In this document: positions 1-8,640 of the stretch, piece after piece
Layout: each line of letters begins with the position of its first letter
How positions within the stretch are numbered: position 1 is the first letter of the stretch
Origin: Bacteroidales bacterium UBA1751
Lineage (GTDB): Bacteria > Bacteroidota > Bacteroidia > Bacteroidales > UBA932
Assembly: GCA_002315995.1 (NCBI GenBank)
Contig: DCHN01000076.1
Coordinates: forward strand, 71,165 to 99,483
Length of the DNA stretch: 28,319 nucleotides
Direction: 5' to 3'
The notes under the pieces: model-generated
Databases searched by the model: none
What the model was told of the DNA's origin: nothing
The model's input: the letters and a program-made list of their open reading frames with translations, nothing else
Made by a program: the position numbers and the translations under genes

Positions 1-936
1 CTTGCAGTTATTGATGAGCAGCACCGCTTCGGCGTGGAGCAGAGAAGCCGTCTGTGGAGTAAGGCAGAAACGCCTCCGCACGTCCTGGTCATGACCGCCA
101 CACCTATTCCACGCACGCTTGCAATGACCCTCTACGGAGACCTTGACGTTTCGGTCATAGATGAACTTCCTCCCGGCCGCAAACCTGTTCAAACGGTTCA
201 TGCAAGCGAGGCTCAGAGGGCAAAGGTTTACGCCTTCATGAGGGAGCAGATAAAGCAGGGAAGGCAGGTGTTCATTGTCTATCCGCTCATAAAGGAGAGT
301 GAAAAGATGGATTACAAGAACCTTGAGGAGGGGTACCAGAATATAGTGAAGGAGTTCCCGTCGCCGGACTACATTACTGCCGTAGTGCACGGAAAGCAGA
401 AGAATGAGGATAAGGCGTTTGACATGGAGCTTTTCAAGAGCGGGAAGGCGAACATTCTGGTTGCAACCTCTGTAATTGAGGTTGGAGTGGATGTTCCGAA
501 TGCATCTGTAATGGTAATCGAGAGCGCGGAAAGGTTTGGTCTGAGCCAGTTGCACCAGCTTCGTGGAAGGGTTGGAAGGGGTTCCGACAAATCCTACTGC
601 ATACTTATGACTGCATACGCAATGAGCAAGGAGAGCCGCCAGAGAATTGACCTTATGGTACAGACTTCAGATGGGTTCGAACTTGCGGAGGCAGACCTTA
701 GGATGCGTGGCCCGGGAGACCTTGACGGAACTGTTCAGAGCGGTCTTGCAATAAAGCTGAATGTTGCCAACCTTGGGCGCGACAGCCAGATATTGGAGGA
801 TTCGCGTGAATTTGCAAACAGGATTCTGGAAACAGACCCGCAGCTTCAGGCGCGGGAAAACGCCCTTCTGGTTGAACGGCTTCGCAATTTGAAACGTGAC
901 GGAAAAGCGGCAGTTGACTTCTCGAAAATAAGCTGA
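1..936 (+). CDS. recG: ATP-dependent DNA helicase RecG, C-terminal part (5' cut by window edge)
   Basis: The reading frame is open from the first base, so the gene begins upstream and only the last 311 codons are here. RecG is a superfamily 2 helicase that remodels stalled replication forks and Holliday junctions. Visible motifs in order: the DEAD-like box DEQH near residue 5 of the fragment, motif III TATPIPRT, a helicase C-terminal domain with IEVGVDVPNA, and motif VI QLRGRVGRG. The RecG-specific tail follows, with the ELAEADLRMRGPGDL and QSG segment. The N-terminal wedge domain and the Walker A loop lie outside the window. Nothing looks broken. No clear terminator separates it from the next gene, 75 bases downstream. 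Confidence 0.95.
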   Translation, partial: LAVIDEQHRFGVEQRSRLWSKAETPPHVLVMTATPIPRTLAMTLYGDLDVSVIDELPPGRKPVQTVHASEAQRAKVYAFMREQIKQGRQVFIVYPLIKESEKMDYKNLEEGYQNIVKEFPSPDYITAVVHGKQKNEDKAFDMELFKSGKANILVATSVIEVGVDVPNASVMVIESAERFGLSQLHQLRGRVGRGSDKSYCILMTAYAMSKESRQRIDLMVQTSDGFELAEADLRMRGPGDLDGTVQSGLAIKLNVANLGRDSQILEDSREFANRILETDPQLQARENALLVERLRNLKRDGKAAVDFSKIS

Positions 937-952
937 TTCAGCATAAAATGAT

Positions 953-960
953 TAATTTTG
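953..960 (+). promoter_or_regulatory. possible -7 box before the EEP lipoprotein gene
   Basis: TAATTTTG fits the Bacteroidota -7 pattern TAnnTTTG and lies 51 bases before the ATG at 1012. I see no good -33 TTTG at the expected distance, so this is weak. A 7-bp inverted repeat (GTTTCAG at 960-966, CTGAAAC at 978-984) follows, but it has no T run and does not look like a terminator. Confidence 0.3.
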
Positions 961-1011
961 TTTCAGAAATATTCACGCTGAAACTCAAAGAAAAATTGAA
1001 ATAGAAATAAT

Positions 1012-1815
1012 ATGAAGTCGTTCAATACAATTTCCATTGCGCTGTTACTTATATCTTTGGCAGCGTGCACAAATGAACCTGTTACCATTGCCACCTACAA
1101 TGTTGGGGCGTTCGGAAAATATGAGCAGAGCAGCATAGAGGGTGTTGCAACCTTACTTAAGGAGATAGGGGCAGATGCCGTTTCGCTCAACGAGGTTGAT
1201 AGCGTGACACACCGACGCGACGAGTGCAACCAGCCTGAGGAGTTCGCCAAGGCCATGGGAAATTGGCAGATCAACTTTTCAAGGGCAATGCCATACAACG
1301 GAGGGGCATACGGAAATGTGACTGCTGTTTCCCCCAATTTCAAGGTGGTTAAGACACATACCCTTGCACTGCCAAAATGCAATGGTTCCGAGCCCAGGTC
1401 ATTGTCAATCATAGAAACAGAGAGATTTGTAATTGCTTCCACACATCTTGACTATCTCTCATCAGATGCCGCCCTTACGCAGGCAAGGACAATTAACATC
1501 TATCTGCTCAAGAAGTACTGGAGCTCGAAGAAGGCGGTTTTCCTCTGCGGCGATTTCAACAACGGTCCGGAGTCGGAGACCATAAAGTACCTTCAGAAAA
1601 ACTGGACACTGCTATCGCCGGTGGAAAATACTTTTTCAACCGAAAAGCCACACTGCTGCATAGACTTCATCTTTGCGCTTAACAACTGCGTAATGACAAA
1701 AGTCATTGAGTCGGGAGTGCTCCAACCAGGCGATGAGAGGGTAAAAGTGGCATCTGACCACATGCCTGTATATGTAAAGGTCAGTTACAAACCGGTAGCA
1801 TGGCTACTTGAATAG
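1012..1815 (+). CDS. endonuclease/exonuclease/phosphatase-fold lipoprotein
   Basis: A 267-residue protein. It starts with a short basic end, a hydrophobic stretch and the lipobox SLAAC, with the lipidated Cys at residue 19, so it is likely exported and membrane-anchored. The rest has the EEP (DNase I-like) fold motifs in order: TYNVG, a metal-binding Glu in LNEVD, the catalytic His in STHLDY, GDFNNGP, IDFIF, and a terminal SDHMPV. These residues build the Mg-dependent phosphodiesterase or phosphatase site of the superfamily. The substrate cannot be read from sequence; extracytoplasmic nuclease, phospholipase-like and sugar-phosphate phosphatase members all exist. The stop lies 13 bases before nfo, so co-transcription is likely. 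Confidence 0.82.
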   Translation: MKSFNTISIALLLISLAACTNEPVTIATYNVGAFGKYEQSSIEGVATLLKEIGADAVSLNEVDSVTHRRDECNQPEEFAKAMGNWQINFSRAMPYNGGAYGNVTAVSPNFKVVKTHTLALPKCNGSEPRSLSIIETERFVIASTHLDYLSSDAALTQARTINIYLLKKYWSSKKAVFLCGDFNNGPESETIKYLQKNWTLLSPVENTFSTEKPHCCIDFIFALNNCVMTKVIESGVLQPGDERVKVASDHMPVYVKVSYKPVAWLLE

Positions 1816-1828
1816 CATTCAACCAATC

Positions 1829-2671
1829 ATGAAATATTTTGGAGCGCACGTAAGTGCAAGCGGCGGCGTGTATAACGCAATAGACAATGCGGTGGCAATT
1901 GGAGCCAACGCATTTGCCCTCTTCACAAAGAACCAGAGGCAATGGATTGCAAAGCCTCTTGAACCTGCAGAGATAGAGAAATTCAAGGCTGGCTGCGCCA
2001 AACATGGCTTCAAGCCGAACCAGATACTTCCGCACGACAGCTATTTAATTAACCTTGGTGCACCCGTTGAGGAGAACCTCCAGAAATCGCGCGAAGCCTT
2101 CATTGACGAGATGAGCCGTTGTGCCCAACTTGGGCTCGATAGATTAAACTTCCATCCGGGCTCGCATCTGAAAATGATCTCTGTTGATGAGTGCCTGAAA
2201 AGAATTGCGGAGAGCATTAATATTGCTCTTGACAAAACTTCAGGAGTCACAGCCGTAATTGAAAACACTGCCGGTCAGGGAAGTAATCTTGGCTCGAAGT
2301 TCGAGGAGATAGCAGCAATAATTGACATGGTTGAGGACAAGAGCCGTGTTGGAGTATGCATAGACACATGCCACTCATTTGCAGCCGGATATGACTTCTC
2401 AACTGACAATGGAATCTCTGCCGCCTTCTCCAACTTTGACAATATAATAGGTTTCAAATACCTGTGCGGAATGCATCTGAACGGTGCAATGAAGGCACTT
2501 GCCAGCCACGTTGACCGCCATACTCCACTGAAAGATGGCTATCTTGGTCCTAAAGTATTCGAATACATTGCCAGAGACCCGCGTTTTGATGAGATTCCAC
2601 TCATACTCGAAACCCCGGATGAGGCGCAGTGGCCTCAGGAGATAGAGTGGCTTAAATCCTTTATTTGTTGA
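1829..2671 (+). CDS. nfo: deoxyribonuclease IV (AP endonuclease)
   Basis: Endonuclease IV cuts 5' of abasic sites in base excision repair and uses three zinc ions. I chose the ATG at 1829 over an in-frame TTG at 1808. It gives 280 residues and the family start MKYFGAHVSASGG. With this start all nine zinc ligands fall at the same numbers as in E. coli Nfo: H69, H109, E145, D179, H182, H216, D229, H231 and E261. The conserved blocks NFHPGSHL, IENTAGQGSNLG and CIDTCHSFAAGYD are present. The 3' end overlaps the convergent glnS by 11 bases. It probably shares a transcript with the upstream EEP gene. Confidence 0.96.
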   Translation: MKYFGAHVSASGGVYNAIDNAVAIGANAFALFTKNQRQWIAKPLEPAEIEKFKAGCAKHGFKPNQILPHDSYLINLGAPVEENLQKSREAFIDEMSRCAQLGLDRLNFHPGSHLKMISVDECLKRIAESINIALDKTSGVTAVIENTAGQGSNLGSKFEEIAAIIDMVEDKSRVGVCIDTCHSFAAGYDFSTDNGISAAFSNFDNIIGFKYLCGMHLNGAMKALASHVDRHTPLKDGYLGPKVFEYIARDPRFDEIPLILETPDEAQWPQEIEWLKSFIC

Positions 2672-4340
2672 TCTTGAAAGTATCCTTGAGACCTACGGTC
2701 TTGTTGAATACAGGCTTCTGATCTGTTGAATCCTTGTCCTTGAAGAAGTAACCCACTCTCTCGAACTGAACGGCTATGCCGCTGTTGTCATCCAAAAGTG
2801 CAGGTTCTGCAAGAGCGGTTGTAACAACCATTGACTCAGGATTGAGATAATCCTTGAAGTTCTTATCTTCAGGAATGCTTCCCATATCCGGCTCTGTAAA
2901 GAGACGGTCTACAAGTCTTACGTCCACCTCCTTTGCATGCTCACAGGATACCCAATGAATTGTACCCTTTACTGAACGCCACTCACCACCACCAGGTTTT
3001 GTGGTAGGGTCGTACGTGCATCTGATTTCAGTGATGTTGCCCTGAGCGTCCTTGATCACCTCATTACACTTAACAATGTAGGTGTATTTGAGTCTAACCT
3101 CTCCATCTGGTTTGAGACGGAAATACTTCTTTGGTGGCTCCTCCATGAAATCATCCTGATCTATGTAAAGTTCACCGGTAAAAGGAACCTTGCGTGAAGG
3201 ACCCTCAGGATCTGCAGGATTCAGAGGAGCGTTAAACCACTCAACCTTGCCCTTCTCCCAGTTTGTGATGACCACTTTAACAGGTTTGAGAACAGCCATA
3301 TATCTGTTTGAACGCCTGTTCAAATCCTCCCTTACGCACCACTCCATAAGTGAGAGGTCAATTATGTTGTCACGTTTTGCAACACCGACCTTCTCGGCGA
3401 ACATTCTTATGCTCTCAGGAGTGTAACCTCTCCTTCTTATACCGCAGATAGTAGGCATTCGAGGGTCATCCCAACCATTTACAATACCCGTCTTAACAAG
3501 TTCAAGGAGTTTTCTCTTGCTCATTACGGTATATGTAAGGTTCAATCTGGCAAACTCATACTGGTGACTTGGGAAGATGCCCAGCTGCTGTATGAACCAG
3601 TCATACAAAGGACGGTGAACGTCAAACTCCAGTGTGCATATTGAGTGAGTTATATGCTCTATGGAATCACTCTGACCATGTGCATAATCATACATTGGAT
3701 AGATACACCATTTGTCACCGGTTCTGTGGTGGTTTGCGTGAACGATTCTGTACATGAGAGGGTCACGGAACATCATATTCGGATGAGCCATGTCAATCTT
3801 GGCCCTCAGAACCTTCTCGCCATCTTTGTAAACGCCGGCGCGCATCTCTCTGAAAAGCTTCAGGTTCTCTTCAACGCTTCTGTCTCTGTACGGAGAGTTT
3901 GTTCCAGGGGTGTTTACGGTCCCACGGCCTTCCCTTATCTCCTCCTGTGTCTGGTCATCTACATATGCAAGAGAGCGCTTTATCATCTCCTCAGCCCACT
4001 GATACAACTGCTCGAAATAATCTGATGCATAGAACTCATTGGCCCAGTCAAATCCGAGCCATTTGATATCCTGCTTAATGGAATCTACATATTCAACATC
4101 CTCCTTAACAGGGTTGGTGTCATCAAATCTTATGTTGGTTTTTCCGCCATACTTCTTGGCAAGACCAAAATTCAGGCAGATACTCTTTGCATGACCAATA
4201 TGAAGATATCCGTTAGGCTCTGGAGGGAAACGGGTCTGTATTGCCTCATACTTTCCGCTTTTGAGGTCATTTTCAATTATTTCCTCAAGAAAATTCAACT
4301 GACGTTCCTCTGTTGCTTCAGTGGTTTTAATCTCTTCCAT
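2661..4340 (-). CDS. glnS: glutaminyl-tRNA synthetase
   Basis: Class I aminoacyl-tRNA synthetase that charges tRNA-Gln directly. The protein is 559 residues (E. coli about 554). It has the ATP-site motif PPEPNGYLHIGHAKS with HIGH at residues 47-50 and the KMSKS-equivalent VMSKRK near residue 273, followed by the two beta-barrel anticodon-binding domains. I chose the ATG at 4340 over an in-frame TTG at 4349. The start gives MEEIKTTEATEER, then the catalytic domain. The gene stands alone on the minus strand, converging on nfo and diverging from the SpoIIE-type phosphatase gene. Confidence 0.97.
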   Translation of the reverse strand: MEEIKTTEATEERQLNFLEEIIENDLKSGKYEAIQTRFPPEPNGYLHIGHAKSICLNFGLAKKYGGKTNIRFDDTNPVKEDVEYVDSIKQDIKWLGFDWANEFYASDYFEQLYQWAEEMIKRSLAYVDDQTQEEIREGRGTVNTPGTNSPYRDRSVEENLKLFREMRAGVYKDGEKVLRAKIDMAHPNMMFRDPLMYRIVHANHHRTGDKWCIYPMYDYAHGQSDSIEHITHSICTLEFDVHRPLYDWFIQQLGIFPSHQYEFARLNLTYTVMSKRKLLELVKTGIVNGWDDPRMPTICGIRRRGYTPESIRMFAEKVGVAKRDNIIDLSLMEWCVREDLNRRSNRYMAVLKPVKVVITNWEKGKVEWFNAPLNPADPEGPSRKVPFTGELYIDQDDFMEEPPKKYFRLKPDGEVRLKYTYIVKCNEVIKDAQGNITEIRCTYDPTTKPGGGEWRSVKGTIHWVSCEHAKEVDVRLVDRLFTEPDMGSIPEDKNFKDYLNPESMVVTTALAEPALLDDNSGIAVQFERVGYFFKDKDSTDQKPVFNKTVGLKDTFKINK

Positions 4341-4407
4341 AATTCTCAATTATAGTGTTGAAAACTGCTCACACAGCTTTCTGTTCATATTTTATCTCAA
4401 CAACCTG

Positions 4408-4415
4408 CAAAGATA
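4408..4415 (-). promoter_or_regulatory. -7 promoter box for glnS
   Basis: Read on the minus strand the sequence is TATCTTTG, a perfect match to TAnnTTTG. It lies 67 bases before the glnS ATG. The -33 region shows no clear TTTG at 19-21 bases. On the plus strand, TACCTTAG at 4439-4446 (one mismatch) could serve the divergent phosphatase gene. Confidence 0.5.
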
Positions 4416-4472
4416 TTCATATTTTGGCAAAATTGAAGTACCTTAGCAGAATATAATACAAAGAAAGACCTT

Positions 4473-6425
4473 ATGGCAAAACGTTCATTCGCCTCAATGC
4501 TAACCTGGAAAATTGTGATTCTGACATCAGCAATTTTCATTATAACAATTTCCCTGGTTGCAATATTCGGAAGCAGAATAGCATACAACAAATCACTCAA
4601 ATACAGCATTGAGAAATTGAATACCTCGGTTGCAGAAATTGAGAGTGTCATGAACTCAATTGAATACTCAACCGTAGGAATAGGAAGAACATTCGAGAGT
4701 TTTTATAGGTCCGATCAGTATCTGGACTCAGCAAGCATTTTTCAACTCTTCCAAAAAACCATTGATGAAAATCCTTTCTTCATTGGAATAGGTGTCTATT
4801 TTGAACCAAACGTCATAAAAGGAAACACACGATGCGGCATTTACTCCTGGCATGATCATGAAACTGGCAACAAAGGCAATGAATTCTATAATGACAGGAC
4901 CAGGGATAATGACAACAATTGGGACTACTTCTCCCTGGAATGGTATGCAAAATGCCGTGAGAGCAACAGAAGATACTGGACCTCACCACATTGGGAGATG
5001 ATTGCCACATATAAGGGGGAAGAACTCAATAAAATAGTATCTGCATTTTCATTTCCTCTCAGAGACAAGGACGAAAAGGTTGTTGGAGTATGCTCTTGTG
5101 ATTTGGAAATGAGTTGGATTAAGGAGAAGCTGAATGAGATGAAGCCCTTCAGCAAATCCTTTGTATTCATCACTGACGACAGCCTCAACTACGTGTGCAA
5201 CCCCGGATTGGACAATCCTTACTCCGGCTCGCTGAAAGATGAGCCTATTTTTGAAACGTTCGACTGGAAGGATGGCAATTGGGAGCAGATTGGCACCGTT
5301 AGCATTGTAAGGTTGGACAATTATGGTTTCCCTGCATTCATTACATCAAAACAGATGAAGAACGGATGGTGGGTTGGAATAGTCAACTACAACAATGATG
5401 TATTTGCAGATATGCATAAAATGATGTTGGCACTGATTGGAATTGCTATTCTTGGTCTCACTGCCATTTGCATTGCCGTAAGGAGACTTTCAAGAAAGGT
5501 TTCCAAACCAATAGTTTCATTTGCAGGTGTAGCCAACAAGATAACCGAAGGCAATTTCAATGTGCCGGTACCTGAAATAAACAGCAAAGATGAAATTGAT
5601 GAGTTGGGGAAAGCATTGAAATATATGCAGAACTCTATAACTGAGTATATTGAAGAGCTCAAGCGCACAACATCTGAAAAGGAGAGACTGGCAAGTGAGC
5701 TGAATGTTGCACGCACCATTCAGATGCAGATGCTTGTAAACAACTTCCCGGAGATCAAATCATGCAGGATATTTGCAAAGAGCACCCCTGCAAAAGAGGT
5801 TGGAGGCGATCTGTATGACTTTTTCACCACAGAGAACGAACTCTATTTCATAATTGGAGACGTCTCTGGAAAAGGTGTTCCGGCAGCGTTGTTAATGGCC
5901 ATCTCAATAGCTGCATTCCGTGCAGCCGGAAAGAATGGGGAATCTGTTGCTGAAATTCTGTCTCTGATTAACAACACATTCCAAAAGAGCAACAGGGATA
6001 TGATGTTTGTTACGGCAACAATAGGAAAAATTGACATAAAGAGCGGAAAATTGACATTCTGCAATGCCGGACACAATCCAATGATGCTCATTCACCCTAA
6101 TGGCGTGGCAGAATATATAAAGGAACGTCCGAATATTGCCTGCGGAATTGTTCCTGATTTCTCATTTGTGCAGGAAGAACTCCAGCTTGAAGATGGTTCA
6201 AGGCTTATACTATATACAGACGGTGTAACTGAAGCGGAAGATTTTGAGCATAACCAGTATGAAGAAGAGAGACTTCTTCAATGGGGCTCTGCAAATGGCA
6301 TGGCATCCGTTAAGGACGATGAGACTGCGGTGAACAACCTGATTGAATCATTGCGAACTTTCACACGCGGTGCAGAGCAGAACGATGACATTACAATTGC
6401 CTCAATCTCCTACACAAAAGAGTAA
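4473..6425 (+). CDS. membrane sensor with HAMP and SpoIIE/RsbU-type PP2C phosphatase domain
   Basis: A 650-residue signalling protein. It has a transmembrane helix at about residues 13-33, an extracytoplasmic region of about 280 residues resembling a Cache sensor (including FSFPLRDKDEKVVGVCSCDL), and a second helix at about 317-337. A HAMP linker (about 338-392), a short coiled coil and a PP2C-type phosphatase domain from about 430 follow. The phosphatase motifs are GGDLYDFF (metal Asp near 446), IGDVSGKGVPAALLM, FCNAGHNPM, LYTDGVTEAED and QNDDIT. Such enzymes dephosphorylate anti-sigma-factor antagonists in partner-switching pathways. No kinase, STAS protein or sigma factor gene is adjacent, so the target is unknown. 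yicC follows after 25 bases. Confidence 0.9.
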   Translation: MAKRSFASMLTWKIVILTSAIFIITISLVAIFGSRIAYNKSLKYSIEKLNTSVAEIESVMNSIEYSTVGIGRTFESFYRSDQYLDSASIFQLFQKTIDENPFFIGIGVYFEPNVIKGNTRCGIYSWHDHETGNKGNEFYNDRTRDNDNNWDYFSLEWYAKCRESNRRYWTSPHWEMIATYKGEELNKIVSAFSFPLRDKDEKVVGVCSCDLEMSWIKEKLNEMKPFSKSFVFITDDSLNYVCNPGLDNPYSGSLKDEPIFETFDWKDGNWEQIGTVSIVRLDNYGFPAFITSKQMKNGWWVGIVNYNNDVFADMHKMMLALIGIAILGLTAICIAVRRLSRKVSKPIVSFAGVANKITEGNFNVPVPEINSKDEIDELGKALKYMQNSITEYIEELKRTTSEKERLASELNVARTIQMQMLVNNFPEIKSCRIFAKSTPAKEVGGDLYDFFTTENELYFIIGDVSGKGVPAALLMAISIAAFRAAGKNGESVAEILSLINNTFQKSNRDMMFVTATIGKIDIKSGKLTFCNAGHNPMMLIHPNGVAEYIKERPNIACGIVPDFSFVQEELQLEDGSRLILYTDGVTEAEDFEHNQYEEERLLQWGSANGMASVKDDETAVNNLIESLRTFTRGAEQNDDITIASISYTKE

Positions 6426-6450
6426 ATGACATTATAAGAAACGAATTAAT

Positions 6451-7323
6451 ATGATAAGATCCATGACGGGCTACGGCAAGGCAGAATGTGTCTTGTCAAT
6501 TGGAAAAGTAGTTGTTGAAATACGTTCGCTCAACGGAAAGAGTGCAGACATCAGCATAAAATCCTCTCTGATTCCAAGAGAAAAGGAGCTTGAAACCAGA
6601 AAATATATTACAGATGAACTTGGCAGGGGAAACATTGACCTGTTTGCCAATATAGCTCCTGGAGAGTGCAGCAATGCAAAGAGCATCAACACAGATATCT
6701 TTATGAACTACTTCAAGCAGATATCAGCTCTGATGCAGACCAACAAAATAAACGGGGATCCGGAAACTCTTGTTGGAACAATTCTGAAAATGCCGGACGT
6801 TATTGATTCAAACAAAGCCGAGTTTACAGATGATGACTGGGTAGCGCTTAACACAGCAATACATCAGGCGGTTGATGCCTTAAACGAATTCAGAAACAGA
6901 GAGGGTTCAATTCTCTACAAGGACGTAACAGGGAATGTGGCAAAGATACTTGGATATCTATCGCAGGTGGAAGAGATTGATCCGAAAAGGGTTCCAATGA
7001 TACGCGAGAGAATCGAGAGCAAGATTTCTGAGGTTTGCACTGGCATTGACCCAACGCGTCTTGAGCAGGAGATGATATTCTACATAGAGAAGCTTGACAT
7101 AAACGAGGAGAAGGTTCGTCTTCGTCAGCACTGCAAATACTTCATGGACACCATTGACAACGAACCGTTTGCCGGAAAGAAACTGGGATTCATTGCCCAG
7201 GAGATGGGACGTGAGATAAATACAATGGGTTCAAAGGCCAACAACGTGGAGATTCAGCAGCTGGTAGTAAGAATGAAAGATGAGCTTGAAAAGATAAAGG
7301 AGCAGTCAATGAACATCCTATAA
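6451..7323 (+). CDS. yicC: YicC-family endoribonuclease
   Basis: A 290-residue protein with the family start MIRSMTGYGKAE and the conserved C-terminal DUF1732 region (GFIAQEMGREINTMGSKAN, then a helical end). E. coli YicC is an endoribonuclease linked to stationary-phase survival and small-RNA decay; the role in Bacteroidota is inferred by homology. The gene lies 25 bases after the SpoIIE-type phosphatase gene and may share its transcript. Its stop overlaps the stop of convergent folA by 6 bases. Confidence 0.92.
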   Translation: MIRSMTGYGKAECVLSIGKVVVEIRSLNGKSADISIKSSLIPREKELETRKYITDELGRGNIDLFANIAPGECSNAKSINTDIFMNYFKQISALMQTNKINGDPETLVGTILKMPDVIDSNKAEFTDDDWVALNTAIHQAVDALNEFRNREGSILYKDVTGNVAKILGYLSQVEEIDPKRVPMIRERIESKISEVCTGIDPTRLEQEMIFYIEKLDINEEKVRLRQHCKYFMDTIDNEPFAGKKLGFIAQEMGREINTMGSKANNVEIQQLVVRMKDELEKIKEQSMNIL

Positions 7324-7839
7324 TTTCCTGCTCCATTTCTCAAAGTGGAACTTCACCGGAGAGGATAATCCGTGCGGAATCTCCTCCAGGCTCTCCGACT
7401 TACAACTCATTTCCCAGATCTGCTCATCAACAGGAGGGAAAAAGGCATCGGCATCAGGGAATGAGGCCTCTACCCTTGTAATGTCAAGATCATCAGCAAG
7501 AGCAATACACTGAGAATAGATGCTTGCCCCACCAACAATAAAACAGTGATCACCGCCAACAGCCTTTGCAGCAGCATCAAAAGCCTCCTGCAAAGATGAT
7601 ACAGCAAGAAGATTAGAATAAGCCTCCTTGAATGCACCCGGATTTGATGTTACAACAATTGTTGTCCTGCCGGGAAGAGGCTTGCCTATTGAGAGAAAAG
7701 TGTTTCGTCCCATAATCATAGGATGCCCCATTGTGACCTCCTTGAATCTCTTGAGGTCACTCCTGAGGTGAACAAGAAGTTCATTTCCCCTTCCAATGGC
7801 GCCCTTCTCAGCCAGAGCAACAATTATACTCTTTTTCAT
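7318..7839 (-). CDS. folA: dihydrofolate reductase with an altered active-site loop
   Basis: Reduces dihydrofolate to tetrahydrofolate with NADPH. The protein is 173 residues; I used ATG at 7839 rather than the GTG codon just before it. Family blocks are present: VALAEKGAIGRGN, D28 (the catalytic acid, E. coli D27), KRFKEVTMGHPMIMGRNTF, GKPLPGR, and the NADPH motif IVGGASIY. The loop before D28 reads N-E-L-L-V-H-L-R-S-D. The nearly invariant Trp (E. coli W22) is therefore Val, and the Pro before the acid is Arg. It is the last gene of the nusB cluster, 24 bases after fabG, and converges on yicC. Confidence 0.93.
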   Translation of the reverse strand: MKKSIIVALAEKGAIGRGNELLVHLRSDLKRFKEVTMGHPMIMGRNTFLSIGKPLPGRTTIVVTSNPGAFKEAYSNLLAVSSLQEAFDAAAKAVGGDHCFIVGGASIYSQCIALADDLDITRVEASFPDADAFFPPVDEQIWEMSCKSESLEEIPHGLSSPVKFHFEKWSRKL

Positions 7840-7863
7840 CACATCTGCATTAAAGAGGCCAAA

Positions 7864-8613
7864 TTACATCTGCATACCGCCACAAACGGAAATCACCTGA
7901 CCAGAAACATATGATGAAAGATCGCTTCCAAGGAATGTGCACACATTTGCAATATCCTCAGGAGTACCGCCCCTGCGAAGAGGAATGGTAGCCACCCAAG
8001 CATCACGAACCTCCTGTGAAAGCTTCATTGTCATATCTGAAATGATGAATCCCGGAGCAACGGCATTTGCTCTGACGCCTCTTGGACCAAGTTCCTGTGC
8101 AATTGACTTTGCAAGAGCAATCATACCTGCCTTTGAAGAGGCATAGTTGCACTGCCCGGCATTACCGTGAACACCAACTACAGAACTCATGTTAATGATG
8201 GAACCTCCACGCTGCTTCATCATAATTGGAGAAATGGCGTGAATAAAATTGAAGGCCGACTTCAAGTTAACATTCAAAACAGCATCCCACTGAGCCTCGC
8301 TCATTCTGAGCATAAGACCATCTTTTGTAATACCTGCATTGTTTACAAGAATATCAATTCTTCCAAACTCCTTCATAACAGCATCCACAGTATCGTGAGC
8401 CTGCTGAAAATCTGCCGCATTGGATGCAATGGCAAGACATTTCACACCATACGACTCTATATCTGCCTTTGTCTTGAGTGCATTGTCATCAATAGCAAGA
8501 TCAGTAAAAGCAACATTAGCGCCTTCAGAAGCGAATTTAATGGCAATTGCCCTGCCAATACCTTTAGCAGCACCGGTTACAAGGGCAAATTTTCCTTCAA
8601 GCAATTTATTCAT
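7864..8613 (-). CDS. fabG: 3-oxoacyl-[acyl-carrier-protein] reductase (SDR family)
   Basis: Classical short-chain dehydrogenase of 249 residues. The Rossmann motif GAAKGIG is at residues 14-20, NNAG near 91-94, and the catalytic residues are S144 (NMSSVVG), Y157 and K161 (YASSK). The tail GGTPEDIANVCTFLGSDLSSYVSGQ and VCGGMQM is typical of FabG, the NADPH-dependent reductase of fatty acid elongation. SDR enzymes are broad, so a different carbonyl substrate is possible, but the tail and length favour FabG. It lies 27 bases after rimO and 24 bases before folA. Confidence 0.88.
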   Translation of the reverse strand: MNKLLEGKFALVTGAAKGIGRAIAIKFASEGANVAFTDLAIDDNALKTKADIESYGVKCLAIASNAADFQQAHDTVDAVMKEFGRIDILVNNAGITKDGLMLRMSEAQWDAVLNVNLKSAFNFIHAISPIMMKQRGGSIINMSSVVGVHGNAGQCNYASSKAGMIALAKSIAQELGPRGVRANAVAPGFIISDMTMKLSQEVRDAWVATIPLRRGGTPEDIANVCTFLGSDLSSYVSGQVISVCGGMQM

Positions 8614-8640
8614 TCTATTAAATATTTAAGACCGCACAGG

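Noticed and set aside
932..984. Inverted repeats after recG (GCTG/CAGC near 932-942 and GTTTCAG/CTGAAAC at 960-984)
   Set aside because: Stems are short and have no T run after them, so they do not make a convincing intrinsic terminator.
3645..4025. 126-codon plus-strand open frame inside glnS
   Set aside because: It is a shadow of a well-supported essential gene on the other strand, and its translation shows no recognisable motif.
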